This document shows, piece after piece, positions 11,401 to 22,528 of a stretch of DNA of 64,000 bases (position 1 is its first letter; each line of letters starts with the position of its first letter). Origin of the DNA: Simmondsia chinensis (Eukaryota; Streptophyta; Magnoliopsida; Caryophyllales; Simmondsiaceae); contig JAGTTD010000024.1 of the NCBI GenBank assembly GCA_018398585.1, forward strand, positions 8,398,071-8,462,070. The letters are read 5' to 3'. Both the position numbers and the translations under genes were made by a program. The notes under the pieces were generated by a model. It was not told the origin of the DNA. It saw only the letters and a program-made list of their open reading frames with translations, and searched no databases.

Positions 11401-12790
11401 TTTGAATACATAATGGTGATGTGTATATGGGTATAAATTATGAGTACACATATGTCGACACACGTATATCGTGTGTCGACACGTATATTGTGTGAACCAT
11501 TGCTATTATTTTAGTACACTATGGTGATGCATATATGGATATGAATTTTGTGTAGGACATCTTTTATGTTTGTGTTGACACTCAGAGTGGTTGTGTTTCG
11601 ACACCATTTATTTTTGTGTCGACACATATATCACGTTCTAAGATTTGTGTACATGTGTACACAAAATTCATATCCATATACACATTACAATAGTGCAGAG
11701 TAATGTACAACAAAATACATGTGTCGACATATGGAAAAAGTGTGTCGACATATGTGTACACACAATTCATACCCATGTACACATCACCAAATGAGCTCAA
11801 ATTCAGTTAATCTTCAACACTTTAACTATGTCGACACAAATCGCACGTGTGTCGAAACTTATTTTTTAATAGTGATTCGGAGTACATTGTTGGTGATTTT
11901 GAGCACATTCCCTGTGATATTCAGTACATTACCATGTGTCGACATGTGTATTCTTTATGTCGACACACATCTTTGTTATATTTTTGTATTTATTATTTAT
12001 TTAAAATTTTATATATTTATGTTTAGCGTTTTTTAAATAGTATTAGGTACAAAAAATTAATTAACATGTATTGTGTGAATTTCTTTTTTGACACTTAAGT
12101 ACCTAATGCATGTGTCGAAATCCTTGTCCTGTGCGTCGGCATATGTAAAGTGTTGATGGAAAACTGAATTTGAATACTTTATGGTGATGTGTACATGGGT
12201 ATGAAATATGTGTACAAATATGTCGACACATGTAGAGCGTGTGTCGACATATGTATTGTGTGAAACTACTATTATTTCAGTACGCTATGGTGATGTGTAC
12301 ATGGATATGAATTTTGTGTATGACACCTTTTATGTTTGTGTCGACACTAAGAGTGGTTGTGTTTCGACACCATTTATTTTTGTGTCGACACATATATTAC
12401 GTTCTCAGATTTGTGCACATGTGTACGCAAAATTCATATCCATATACATATCACAATAGGGCAGAGTAATGTACAACAAAATACATGTGTCGACATACGA
12501 AAAAAGTGTGTCGACATATATGTACACGCAGTTCATACCCATGTACACATCATCAAATGCACTCAAATTTAGTTATTTTTCAACACTTTAACTGTGTTGA
12601 CACACGTAGGAGTACGTTGTTGGTGATTTTGAGCACATTCTCTATGATATTCAATACATTACCATGTGTCGACACGTGTAGTCTGTGTGTCGACACAAAT
12701 TCTTGTTATATTTTTGTATTTATGTAAAATCTTTATATATTTATGTTTAGTGGTTTTTAAATAGTATTAGGTTCATAAAATTAATTAATA
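11380..12790. repeat. Two tandem, diverged copies of a palindromic unit of about 700 bp rich in GTCGAC palindromes
   Basis: Unit 1 (about 11,380-12,060) and unit 2 (about 12,145-12,790) follow the same script: AAAACTGAATTTGAATAC, then GTGTCGACAC pairs, then TGGATATGAATTTTGTGTA, then its reverse complement, then more palindrome pairs, then TTATATTTTTGTATTTAT. Each unit is thus a foldback in its own right, with arms built around the ATGGGTATGAA/TTCATACCCAT pair. The frames over this region are by-products of the repeats. Confidence 0.7.
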
Positions 12791-12794
12791 TTTC

Positions 12795-13136
12795 TTTTTT
12801 TTAACCACTTCATTTCTTTTTTGAACTAATAAATTTTTAATTAATATTTTTTAATTTTTACCACTTAATTTCTTTTTTAAGCAGTATATTTTTAATTCAT
12901 TATATCAGTACTACCATGTTTAAATTAATTATAATATTATAGTAATAACTAATTAATTTATTTTTCATATATTTATTATTTTTCATATAACTAAATAAAA
13001 AAATATATAACATACAAAAGTATGATAGAGTAAAGTGTGTTTAATTCTTTTTTTTTTTTTCTGCACCATAGAACTTTTTTTGATTACCTGCTCAACAGAT
13101 AACCCTTCTCCTCTCCACATACATTCCCCCGCGCCG

Positions 13137-13172
<36 letters not shown>

Positions 13173-13200
13173 CATGGTAGCATATCCCTTGATACAAATG
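12795..13200. other. AT-rich stretch ending in a 34-base poly-C tract
   Basis: 12,800-13,060 is very AT-rich with repeated TTTTTAATTAATT phrases. 13,137-13,170 is an uninterrupted run of C, whose translation gives a spurious glycine-rich frame on the minus strand. No gene was seen. Confidence 0.6.
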
Positions 13201-13570
13201 TATCATAAGTGGCTAGCTAAGGGTAATTTGGTATTGATTAGGTCTGGATATTATTCCATCAATCAAAGCCCAAATTTAACTATTTAAGCAACTTAGGACC
13301 GTACAGGTATAAATATAGTCCTAATTAGACGCGGAGCTTAAAGTTTAGATTTGTTGAAGCTTCTCTCTCTGTCTCTGCTCTCTCTATCTCTCGGCTGCTC
13401 CCTCTTACCCTACCAATCTTCTTATGCTTTATCTGTCCTTGTTTACATCATACATTCTATACTTGTAAATCTTACATAATACTTCAATACAATACCCTTA
13501 TACTCGGACTGATTGTCTCAATTGAGTTGGTTGAATTGTTGATTGTCTTGATCATATACCTATTTGGTAG
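13200..13570 (+). repeat. LTR-like or promoter-like segment, unassigned
   Basis: A TATAAATATAG box near 13,310 is followed by a CT-rich leader (CTCTCTCTGTCTCTG) and a TAATACTTCAATAC stretch. That architecture is common in plant LTRs and is similar in layout, but not in sequence, to the LTR at 15,738-16,116. No matching partner or target duplication was found, so the call is weak. Confidence 0.3.
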
Positions 13571-14380
13571 AATAGTTGGACAAAATGCCAAGGAATTAAA
13601 TATGGTTTGGGAATTATTTCAGTTATGCCATTAATGAGCTGTTGAGGTGAGCTGCCGCTTCATCTTCCTCCGTTTCCCTCACATGCTATAGGTGTGTCCC
13701 CTGGAAGGCTTTTCAGCCTTACTTGGCTAGATTGTGGTCACTGGGCCTCCATGGGCCAGAGTCAAAACTGGGTTGGTTACAACATCCCAGCCCACCGCAA
13801 TACTTGGAGCTAGGCGGGGCCGAGACCTCCCTGGGCTTGAGTAGCTATGATTGGGCTGCTGTTGTAGTGTTTGGTCCAACCCCATTAGGGCATGCATTAC
13901 TTAACTTTTGGAACATATGGTTCATTGACAGACTTGATGCACATGTGGTTCGAAAGGATGGCATAAAGAAAGGGTTCATAATGGGCCAACACCTTTGTTA
14001 TAGTTGAATGAATTGGACATTAACTAGTTTAGTTATTTTATTTCACAATTTTGTAAATGCCCTGAAATGCTTGCATATATTTGTCGAAAACATTGGCAGC
14101 TAATTGTAGATTGATACAACTAAGTGAGGTTAAACTAATTAACAATGTGTGGAGCAACTCCCTTAGTTGTGTCTTTGGTATTTTCTTTTATAGTATCCAC
14201 TGTAGGATTCTGAATTTGGATCGTATTGTGCAAAGCCGTGTCCATTGTAGGGCGATGATGTTAGAATTATATCGTTTGCCGGACTAGGAACCTAGTGCAA
14301 ATCCAAATCTTATGACCAAGATTCTTTTACTCAGACTTACATCATTCCCAGTTGCGTTCAGGCCGCACCAACTGAAGTTA
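13570..14380. other. Unassigned sequence between LTR-like DNA and the chromovirus fragment
   Basis: An open frame of 94 codons at 13,723-14,007 has no recognised motif. No repeat or terminus could be supported. Confidence 0.4.
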
Positions 14381-14389
14381 ATTCAGAAA

Positions 14390-15737
14390 TCACAGTCAGC
14401 AGAGAAATTATTAGAATCAAAGGGAAGATTTACATTGGTGAAGGAACAGGGTTAAGGAAGCAGGTCATTGGAGCCTCTCATGATTCTCCTGGGGGAGGGC
14501 ACTCTGGAATTGAGGGCACTTATCAAAGAATCAAGTAGTATCTCCAGTGGTATGGGTTGAAGAAGGATGTTCAAGAGTTTGTGCAGCAGTGTGCAGTTTG
14601 TCAGCAGATCAAGGTTGAACATGTTCCATACAAAGGTTTGTTATAGCCCCTACCAGTTCCTTGGACTCACATCAGTATAGACTTTATAAAAGTCTGCCTA
14701 AGTCAGAAGGTAGAGAAATTACTTGGGTGGTAGTAGATCGTTTTACTAAGTTTGGGCATTTCGTAGCACTCAATCACCCAATTCAGCTAAAAAGCTAGCA
14801 AGGCTCTTCCTAGATCATGTCTACAGGCTTCATGGACTTCCACAGACAATTGTATCAGACAAGGACAGGTTATTTAAAAGCAATTCATGGAACGAGTTGT
14901 TCTTATTATTAGGAACTACTTTGGCTGTGATTTCCTCTTATCACCCACAGACAAATGGTCAAACTGAGAGGGTGAATCAGTGTATCGAGTAGTATTTGAG
15001 AGGAATGACATTTTCACATCCCAGGAATTGGCACAGATAGTTATTCCTTGCGGAGTATTGGTACAACACTCATTCACATTCGTCTTTAGGTATAACACCT
15101 TTCAAGGCCTTATATGTGTACAATCCCCCCTCTCCTTTGATCAGTCAGGGAATGGTTTCACATGTAGAGGAGGTCAACAAGCTTCTTAATCAAAGAGCAC
15201 AATTGGCTCAGCAGCTTAAGTATAATCTTCAGCTTGCACAAGCCCGGATGAAGTATTTCGCAGACAAGAAGAGAATTGAAAGAAGTTTTGAAGTAGGGGA
15301 CTTTGTTTACCTCAAATTGCAGCCTTATGGGCAGAGCTCAGTAGCTATTTGTAAGAATATCAAGTTGTGTGCTCAATATTTTGGTCCTCATAAGGTGTTG
15401 GAGAAGGTTGGCAGGGTGGCTTACAAGTTGGAACTTCCACCCGATAGCTTGGTGCATCCAGTTTTCCATGTTTCATTGCTCAATTAACATATTGCAAATA
15501 GTGCTACTGGTGTGGCAGCTCCTCTTCGAGCTACCTTACAGGGCATCCTTATGCAGGAACCAGAAGCAATCTTGGACAATCGTGAAGTGCTGCAACAAGG
15601 GGCACGAGTTAAGCAGGTGCTAGTTCAGTGGGCGAATTTAGGTCAGGAGCAGGTTTCTTGGGAAAATTGGAGTTTCCTCAAGTTTCAATTTCTTTCCTTT
15701 CATTCTTGAGGCAAGAATGTGCTTAAGGGGAGGGTAT
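14390..15737 (+). pseudogene. Ty3/gypsy chromovirus integrase and chromodomain remnant
   Basis: Only the 3' half of the polyprotein is present. About 14,430-14,620 encodes the HHCC zinc-binding region (ASHDSPGGGHSG, then CAVCQQIK). The catalytic core follows, with IDF near 14,690, SDKD near 14,860 and the conserved SSYHPQTNGQTERVN near 14,935, so the three acidic positions are recognisable. The C-terminal GPF/Y-like segment is at about 15,270-15,486 (QYFGPHKVLEKVG, then LVHPVFHVSLLN). A weak chromodomain-like tail follows (EAILDNREV, then VLVQWANL, then SWENW) to about 15,708. That tail order is typical of chromoviruses. In-frame stops and a frameshift break it, and gag, protease and RT are absent upstream. 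A polypurine tract, AAGGGGAGGG, sits at 15,725-15,734 just before the 3' LTR. Confidence 0.8.
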
Positions 15738-16116
15738 TGTCATGATCGGAGCCTCTTTTAGATCAATTTTGCAGTTCTATGTTTGAATTTTGGGTTTGGA
15801 GGCAAATTCTGTTGGCCGTTGGCTTCAAGTGATGTTTTGGTGCCTAAGTCAGATTAAGTGGTCAATCTCGATCAATTGTGGTGGCTACTTGGTGGAGTTA
15901 GCAGGTTTTGATTTGTCCAGGATCTTTGTGTCTAGATTTAGTATAAATAGCTTGTTTCGAGTGTAATTGCTCATTCAATCAAAATACAAATATCTCTTTG
16001 AGATCTTTTCTCTCTCTCATCTAATTCTCTCTCTATTTTCTCATCTTGCTTCACTTCTTTTTTCATCTTACCTCTCGTGCTCCTAGGTTAACTTCAAGAT
16101 TCATCGATCCATAACA
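15738..16116 (+). repeat. 3' LTR of the chromovirus fragment
   Basis: It begins TGTCATGATC directly after the polypurine tract and ends CCATAACA, giving the TG...CA form. A TATAAATAG box near 15,942 and a CT-rich stretch lie inside. No 5' partner is visible in the window, so the 379-bp length rests on one copy. Confidence 0.65.
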
Positions 16117-16538
16117 AAGAGCACGATCAATCTATACCTTCTTTCAAATCAATGTAATTAGCGAAGATTGCAGAGAAAGTGGCTATTTAAACAAATTTCA
16201 TTTGACAATTACCGGATGAGTGGAGCTGCTACGCCACAACCTATAATTGCTCTCAGTCCTTACTAGTCCTTACTATTGTAAAATGTATGAACAGGTGTTG
16301 CCTAAGAGCGAATCATGTCTCTTACTTATAAATTCGCTCTTGATATACTTTTGAGCATCTTTTTTCTTAATCCCTTGCACTGAAGTGCTTTTAATGGAAT
16401 TTCTGACAGTATTTTTGTTGGTTAACATGCTCCTTGGCATGAGTTTCTCTCTCTCCCTTCCTCTTTTTCTTGTGAGCTAGTTAGCGAAGCATATAAGTTG
16501 GAATATATTTGCAGTATATGTCCTGCTATTAAGCTGTG
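16117..16538. other. Unassigned DNA
   Basis: No gene, terminus or repeat was recognised. It may be intron or intergenic sequence of the interrupted HAD gene. Confidence 0.4.
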
Positions 16539-16556
16539 CAATTCGACATGCATGTA

Positions 16557-16635
16557 CAACAACAACAAACCAATGCCTCAAAGAGGCTCCCGCCAGGGCA
16601 GGATTTGGGTAGCTAAGATGTATGTAGCCTTAACC
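16557..16635 (-). mobile_element. 5'-truncated SINE copy with an 18-bp target duplication
   Basis: The insert starts at an ACAACAACAAC run (the TTG-repeat tail on the minus strand) and contains TGCCTCAAAGAGGCTCCCGCC, then GTAGCCTTAACC. These words are shared with the longer copy at 61,539-61,774. It is bounded by perfect direct repeats CAATTCGACATGCATGTA at 16,539-16,556 and 16,636-16,653. Only the 3' part of the SINE is present, as expected from incomplete target-primed reverse transcription. Confidence 0.8.
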
Positions 16636-16790
16636 CAATTCGACATGCATGTAATTCCCTACAATTTTTACATGACTTTTGTAATCTACTAAATGGTTGT
16701 ACCATGATTGAAAACTGAATTTCTTTATTGTTATCTTCACAGCTGCACTAATTTGAGAGATTCTTTTATTCATGCATTTATGGGGAACAG

Positions 16791-18189
16791 GAGGGATGAT
16801 GCTTGGTTTGCAGCACCTGGGAGATCCTGCATTCGCATGACCTGGAATGACCGTGGTACCATATCTCTTGAAGTGGGTTTCGGGTTTGATTATTTGTTAG
16901 TTTCCTAGTCTTTTTTTCCACTTGATCAACTTTTCTTGCGAGATTCTTATCTCGGAAGCAAACAGTAGATCATGGTTGTATCATGGTCGTGGGGTGTCAG
17001 AGACATTATGTAATGGGTCAAAGTGATTGCGTTTAGTTTTCTATGGCCGTGTACTCTAAACCCCCCATATTTGCAAAAATTTGGATCATGGATTCTTGTG
17101 CCCCTCTGATGGATTTTTAAGTGTAAGTGCATTTATTGATTCCATGGACCATATGCTTGCTTGTGTTAAGAGTCCTAGTTCAGTCTTGAGCTGTGAATAT
17201 AAATCTTCTCGATTGAGTACTAGATTAGAAATGACATCATACGAAGCAAATTGGCCTGGCCCCGATCGAGGATAAATTAAGATAGCAACGTTTGTGGTGG
17301 TTTGGACATTTTAGGAGGAGACCGACCATTGCTCCTGTTAGGAGATGCGAACAACTCCATAGTACAATCGGGAGGAGAGGGAGAGGCAAGCCAAAGAAAA
17401 GATGGATGGAGATGATCTGACACGACCTCACCCACCTAAACCTACATAAGGAGATAGCCTTAGATAGAGCTCAGTGGAAAGCTAGCATAGAAGTAGCCGA
17501 TATAGTAACTTAGAATATAGGAGTATAATTTAGCTAACACTAGTGCCCCTAGGCATATATGTCTTCCTATTCGATTTACTTGATATGGCTGTGAGCTGTT
17601 ATATGGCCGATTGCCTCTTTGTGCTTCTCTATTTGTTTGATCTATGTCGTTGTTTTTATACTCTTATGCTTTTACGCTTGTATGCTTTAATATTTTTATG
17701 CTGAGATGCTTTATGCTTCTATGCTTGTTATGCTTCTTAGGTTGGGGGTCGCCGGACATAGCCTCCCTTTACGGTAGCACCCTCAAGGGATAAGGCTGCG
17801 TATTGCCCTTGAGGCACTGCTATTTTTATTTTTATTTTTATTTTTTAATTTTTTTGTAGAGGGAGACTCTTGGCATGCATACATTATGGTTAGAATGAAT
17901 GCAGCAGTTTTTACTTTTATACTGGAAAATGGTAAGACAATATATTCCTTAAGTTTGTACAATTTTTAAAAGGGCCTCGACTTAAAAGTTGTGCAAAAAA
18001 TTGAAGACGCTGAATTAGTGCTAGCTCATGGCACTGAAGCACAAGGCCATCGTTCTGGGTCTGCAATACCCAAAACACCTGAGGAGCTCGAGGAGATCTT
18101 AGAGCAGTGTGCATCACAAAAAATTCCCATGGTCGTGGCTAATCTTGATTTTGTCACTGTGGAAGCTAGAGCTGTGCGGGTTATGCCTG
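16791..18189 (+). pseudogene. HAD-superfamily (class IIA, TIGR01459-like) hydrolase gene: two exons, intron invaded by LINE/SINE
   Basis: Exon a (about 16,791-16,866) follows an acceptor AG and reads RDDAWFAAPGRSCIRMTW, then NDRGTISLE, ending at a GT. Exon b (about 17,973-18,189) begins after AG with GLDLKVVQKIEDAELVLAHG and continues through TPEELEEILEQCASQKIPM and VTVEARAVRVMPG to a GT donor. Joined across the intron, the order matches the middle of a plant HAD-IIA hydrolase family of unknown substrate. The nucleophile-bearing N-terminal exons and the C-terminal exons were not found in this window, so it is either a fragment or a gene with very large introns. The intron of about 1.1 kb holds a 5'-truncated LINE. 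Exon b is followed within 400 bp by the copia insertion at 18,576. The two exons look clean, without stops, so decay may be recent. The family identification is from motif memory. Confidence 0.6.
17262..17850 (+). mobile_element. 5'-truncated LINE (RTE/L1-type ORF2 C-terminus and 3' tail)
   Basis: 17,300-17,512 encodes the familiar C-terminal tail of plant non-LTR reverse transcriptase proteins: VVWTF (normally RWFGH), then RRRPTIAPVRRCE, then RRGRGRPKKRWMEMI, a stop, HDLTHLNLHKEIALDRAQW, then ASIEVADIV and a stop. The 3' untranslated part ends with a GGTTGGGGGTCGCCGGACA motif at about 17,740, a stretch shared with the SINE copies, and a (TTTTTA)n-like tail at 17,823-17,850. It lies in the HAD intron. 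A clear target duplication was not found. Confidence 0.7.
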
Positions 18190-18570
18190 GTAGGTTGCTT
18201 TTTAAAAAGAACGATAATCTATTATGTGGCTAGAGAGACCAACTTGATATACATTTTCATTTGGCAACACAATTACATTTTAATTTAAGATCATGATGGC
18301 ATATTTATTTTCTTGATTGTCTTCCGCATTTCTTCGTAGATTTTAGGGAATCTTCATTAAAGTGGATGAAAATAATTTGCATGTCTTGCTCGTTGTCTTA
18401 GGTGATCATTTTCTATTGCCTATATGTTCTTGTTGAGAATTTGTCTAGCTAAATGATGTTTTGGAGCAACAGATACGCCACAGAAATTTAGATTAAAGAA
18501 ACGGAATCTGTCTACCCCGATCCCAAAACTAAATCTAGTTGTTCTCATGTTTAAGAGATGTGTTATGGTG
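18190..18570. other. Intron-like or flanking DNA between HAD exon b and the copia element
   Basis: No coding signal or repeat was recognised. It presumably continues in 34,588 onwards, on the other side of the copia insertion. Confidence 0.45.
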
Positions 18571-18575
18571 CTAGT

Positions 18576-19352
18576 TGTTGGTGCAAACTCTCCAAACCTT
18601 GCATATCGGATATCCAAAGATTTTAGGTGTCGATGCTATGTGATCACTTTCATTAAGACTTATTACGGCGTTGAAAATAGTCCTGGGAATACAACGATAA
18701 CCAAATATAATGAAGTGAAAATATGTAAGAGGAGAAATAGAAGAGATGTAGCAAATGATGTTTGTGCCAGAACTTTCACAAACAAACACAAGTGTTTCTT
18801 TTAGATCTTTCAATCTTTTCCTCTCAAACGCAATCTTTTCATGTAATCTTTAAACACTCAAAGCGGGGAATCTATATGTAAGTGAGTGAAGAGAGACGTC
18901 CCAAAATATATCCCAATTAACTACCAAAATATCGGGAAAAAGCCACGCGAGTAACGGTCAAAATTGTCCTGTGTGTCGAAGCTGTGTTCGACACATAGGA
19001 CTTGTGTGTCGACACATAGATCGACACTCATGTTACTACAATTCTGTGTACCAAAGTGAGTGTTGACGCTCACTTCAACACACACCTTACTGTAAGCCTG
19101 TGTGTCGACCCACAGATCCTATGTGTGGACACACAGAACTCTTCCTTGTGCTTCTGTAAGACCTGTGTGCTGACACACAGGCTTTGTGTGTTGACACACA
19201 GCTGCTTCACTTCGGTTCTGCAGGATTGTGTGTTGGCACATGAGCCCCGTGTGTTGACACATCCCCCCAAACAAGCCAAATACACTTCAAACAACATTGG
19301 GACAAATCTCAAACACTTTATTAACAACACTTATTTTGAAAATACATCAACA
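18576..19352 (-). repeat. Copia 3' LTR (left copy) with GTCGAC palindromes
   Basis: In top-strand terms it starts TGTTGGTGC and ends CATCAACA, so the LTR has short inverted ends TGTTG...CAACA. It is 777 bp, against 631 bp for its partner at 33,952-34,582; the partner lacks some of the internal palindromic stretch. Between 18,970 and 19,260 it carries a run of GTGTCGACACA-type palindromes and TGTGTTGACACA variants. The internal flank at 19,353 (GAATG, then TTACC on the minus strand) looks like a weak polypurine tract. Confidence 0.88.
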
Positions 19353-19922
19353 TTCCCTTACCATTTTCAAAATACAATCATTCTCATATACAACATCTCA
19401 AAATTAAAGGAGGCCTTATTGTGCATCAGTGAGGGTGTCTCTCGATCGAACCCCCAGCTAGTGAAGACACGTTTACAATTAATCGGATCAAAAATGGTAA
19501 ACCAAGCTTTGAACCATACAACCAATTTGACTAGCCGAACACATCTCCACGCACAAGGCGTACTCCCTTATACACCTTATAACTCCCAGATCGACACATA
19601 TGTAGCCTTATGTCCTGTACCCTTTCTGAGCGTTTCAGAGCCAAACCCTTAGTCAAAAATCACTCTTTGAAGCATCCAAACTTCACACACACTAGGGTGA
19701 ACCCCACTAATCATGTCCCTACGGCGCAACATTCAGTAATAGTATAAACTCGGGTCCATTAAGAGTATAAGCTCATCCTCTAAAAATCTCTGACGCAGGT
19801 CACCAAGCACTTCACACACGGGATGGAAAATTCTCTTTTAATGCTTGTAGCTACACAGATGATAAATCTCTCTCATTGAACCCTAGACCTGACGTTATAC
19901 TAGGGGCCAAGTTGAGAGCTTA

Positions 19923-20398
19923 TCATAGGTGACTTATAATGACAGGTTTTAACCCCATCCCTTCAATTGTTGTCAGAACCAAGTCTCTAGCTAGGCCTTT
20001 CGTAAAAGGATCCGCTAGATTTTGACTTGTTCTCACAAAGTCCACAGTGATGACACCTTCTCGAATAAGTTGTCTCACAATACTATGTCTTACATAAATA
20101 TGCCTGGACTTTCCATTGTACACTTCACTGTACACTTTTGAAAGTGTAGCCTGACAATCATAGTGGAAAAATATCGGTGAGATCGGCTTAGGCCACAAAG
20201 GAATCTCATATAATATATCCTTTAACCACTTGACTTCTTTAGCCGCAGACACTAGAGCTATGAACTTTGTTGCCATGGTTGTTACAGATAGGCACGTCTG
20301 TTTCTTAGAACCCCAAGAAACTGCACCCGCACCAAGCAATAATACCGATCCGGTTGTGGATGCATGATCTTCCACATCGGAGATCCAAGTGGCATCAG
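19923..20398 (-). pseudogene. Copia RNase H C-terminal part, distal to the gypsy insertion
   Basis: The frame reads TWISDVEDHASTTG just inside the gypsy junction. It then shows the copia RNase H signatures SWGSKKQT, SAAKEVKWL, HIYVRHSIVRQLI, NLADPFTKGL, and ends near 19,923. It is the continuation of the frame that stops at 30,603, as the shared AGTAT duplication shows. RNase H removes the RNA strand of the replication intermediate. It cannot be expressed with its RT because of the insertion. 19,353-19,920 is the 3' untranslated part of the element, with no gene seen. Confidence 0.85.
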
Positions 20399-20403
20399 AG
20401 TAT

Positions 20404-21815
20404 TGACAAGTCTAATTTAGCATATAATTATTTATATCATTTTTAACCATTTTTATCAAACTTCTGTCGCTTTTGCTCGGTTTTGCTCCTTTTCGCTTAT
20501 ATTGCCATTTTCTGACAAAAACACTCATTTTTTGTTGAATCTTGCTAGGTTTTATCATTAACATCAACAAGTAAAAATAAGATACATCAAATAAATACAA
20601 AAAATTAACAAAAATACTTCATTTACACGCCTAAATGCAGATTTTTGCATTAAAAAAATCGAATTTTCAGCTGCAACTTGCATTTGGGCGGCAGTTTTTG
20701 GGAATTCTTTAACTAAAATTCATTGTATATACATTATTCAACATCACAACATACTTTGGTGCAGGTTTGGCCGGTGGATGAAGTGAAAAAATGCATAAAA
20801 TAAGGCAAGATTTGCAAGTTGAAGAAGGGGTGGCAAGATGGGCAAATGAGGATGAAGATTGAAGATAAATTTTCACATTCTTTATTCACCCATCAAACAC
20901 TATAAATAGACGTGTTTTGGGATGAGTTTAACATCTCCTCACTCAGCAAAATACAAAGAAAATAGAGAAAAAAAAAAAGAAAGAAAAATGCGAGGAAGAA
21001 AAAAGGAGGAGGAAAGTTTGGTTTGTAATTTTATATTTTTAGTTCTTTTCTAACCTTCTCTTCATTAAGTTCATGAATTTTGTGTTAAATATGTCTTATA
21101 TAAAATTTATCATGAACTGATTTTGTTATTCCATGGGTACGATGTAGCCTAAGTTGTAATATACGCTTATTTCTAATTTAACGTATTCAATATTTTGTTA
21201 TTGCGTTGTTGAAGTGTTTATCATTGTTCTTCATGAGTTTTAAATGCTTGAGCAACATTTAAGGTCTATAATGATTCATAATAAGTCTAAAAGGAGATTT
21301 ATGATGATTGCTAAGGTGATAAGCTCCACAAATTGAGCGAATGCTCGAGAGAGATTAACGCGATTTGTGTGCTTTTTAAGTGAAAATTATTGAGCTTTAA
21401 AAACTCTTTTCTTATTTAAATTCATGCACGAAAGTGATGGGTTAATATGTAAAAGAGCATGCTAAATATTGCTCAAGAGAGAATATTTAGTAAATTAGGG
21501 TTTTCAACCATCAACACGTAATAACAACTTAAATAACGAGAATAGAAAGCCGTATTGATGCAACTGGGTAAAATCAGATGCCTTGGGTATTATTAAATCA
21601 TAAAAACTTCATAAAAATCAGTTAACATATTTTGTTTCTTTTTATTTTATTTTATTTCATATCAACATCTCAATTTTCGTTTTTTTCAAATAGCATCAAA
21701 GCTACAAGTTTCGGTACTCACTCGAACACAATCCTCGTGGGAACAATACTCTACTCATTCTTTATTACTTGATACAACTAGTGCACTTGCTAAAGCATAC
21801 ACAAAGTAAGCATCA
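20404..21815 (+). repeat. Gypsy 5' LTR
   Basis: It runs from TGACAAGTCTAATTTAGC to GTAAGCATCA, 1,412 bp. It aligns along its length with 29,195-30,597. A CACTATAAATAGA box lies near 20,900, followed by a purine-rich stretch. The first bases of the two LTRs differ by transitions (TGACAAG versus TAATAAG). Confidence 0.92.
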
Positions 21816-21821
21816 AGTTTT

Positions 21822-21839
21822 TGGCGCCGTTGCCGGGGA
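21822..21839 (+). promoter_or_regulatory. Primer-binding site complementary to the tRNA-Asp 3' end
   Basis: TGGCGCCGTTGCCGGGGAT begins 6 bases after the LTR. It is complementary to the 3' end of plant tRNA-Asp (…CCCCGGCAACGGCGCCA), the primer known for Athila-like and some other plant gypsy elements. Confidence 0.88.
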
Positions 21840-22528
21840 TTGTATCTATTTGAGTGATATCGATACCAATTAGTTTTGGTGCTAATTTAAAATTCTTAAT
21901 AATTTGTAAATTTAAAATTTGAAATATAAATTTCTTTTCATCCATTTAGTTTATTTGTAAAGATATAAATAAATAAGCAAATAAATTCGTTAAAAAAAAA
22001 AAATTTGTTAGTTTTTTTTTTTTTGGGTTATTTTGTTATTTGTCTTATATTCTGTATTTATTTTCAATTTTATTTTGATTATAATTTCACTTTATTAGGG
22101 TTTTAAAAGTTAAATTTGTTATTTTAAAGTTTTTGATAATATTAGGATTACTACCCCCTCTTTTTCTTTAAAATTTGAGTTTTCTTAACTTTTATTTTAG
22201 ATTGTTGTATTTTTAGGCTTTTGGATTAATTTTAACTTCATTTTAATTTTATTTTATCATCCAAATAGGCTTTTCAAAGTTAGATTTGTTATCTCTAAGT
22301 TTTTCAAAACCTTTAGTATTACCTATTTCCCCCTTAAAATTGGGCTTTGTTAAATTTTGTGTTATACTTTTGTGACTTTCAAAGATTTCTCTTTATTGTT
22401 ATCCTTGCCTTTAAAGTAGTTTATTTTTACTTTGTATGCAAAATTTAATTGAAAAAGAAATAACTCATTTTGACCCTGAAATCGAAAGAACTCTATAACT
22501 AATCAGGAAAACAAAAAGGACTGAAACC

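Noticed and set aside
12983..13183. Minus-strand frame with a polyglycine stretch
   Set aside because: It is the translation of the poly-C tract; nothing else in it looks coding.
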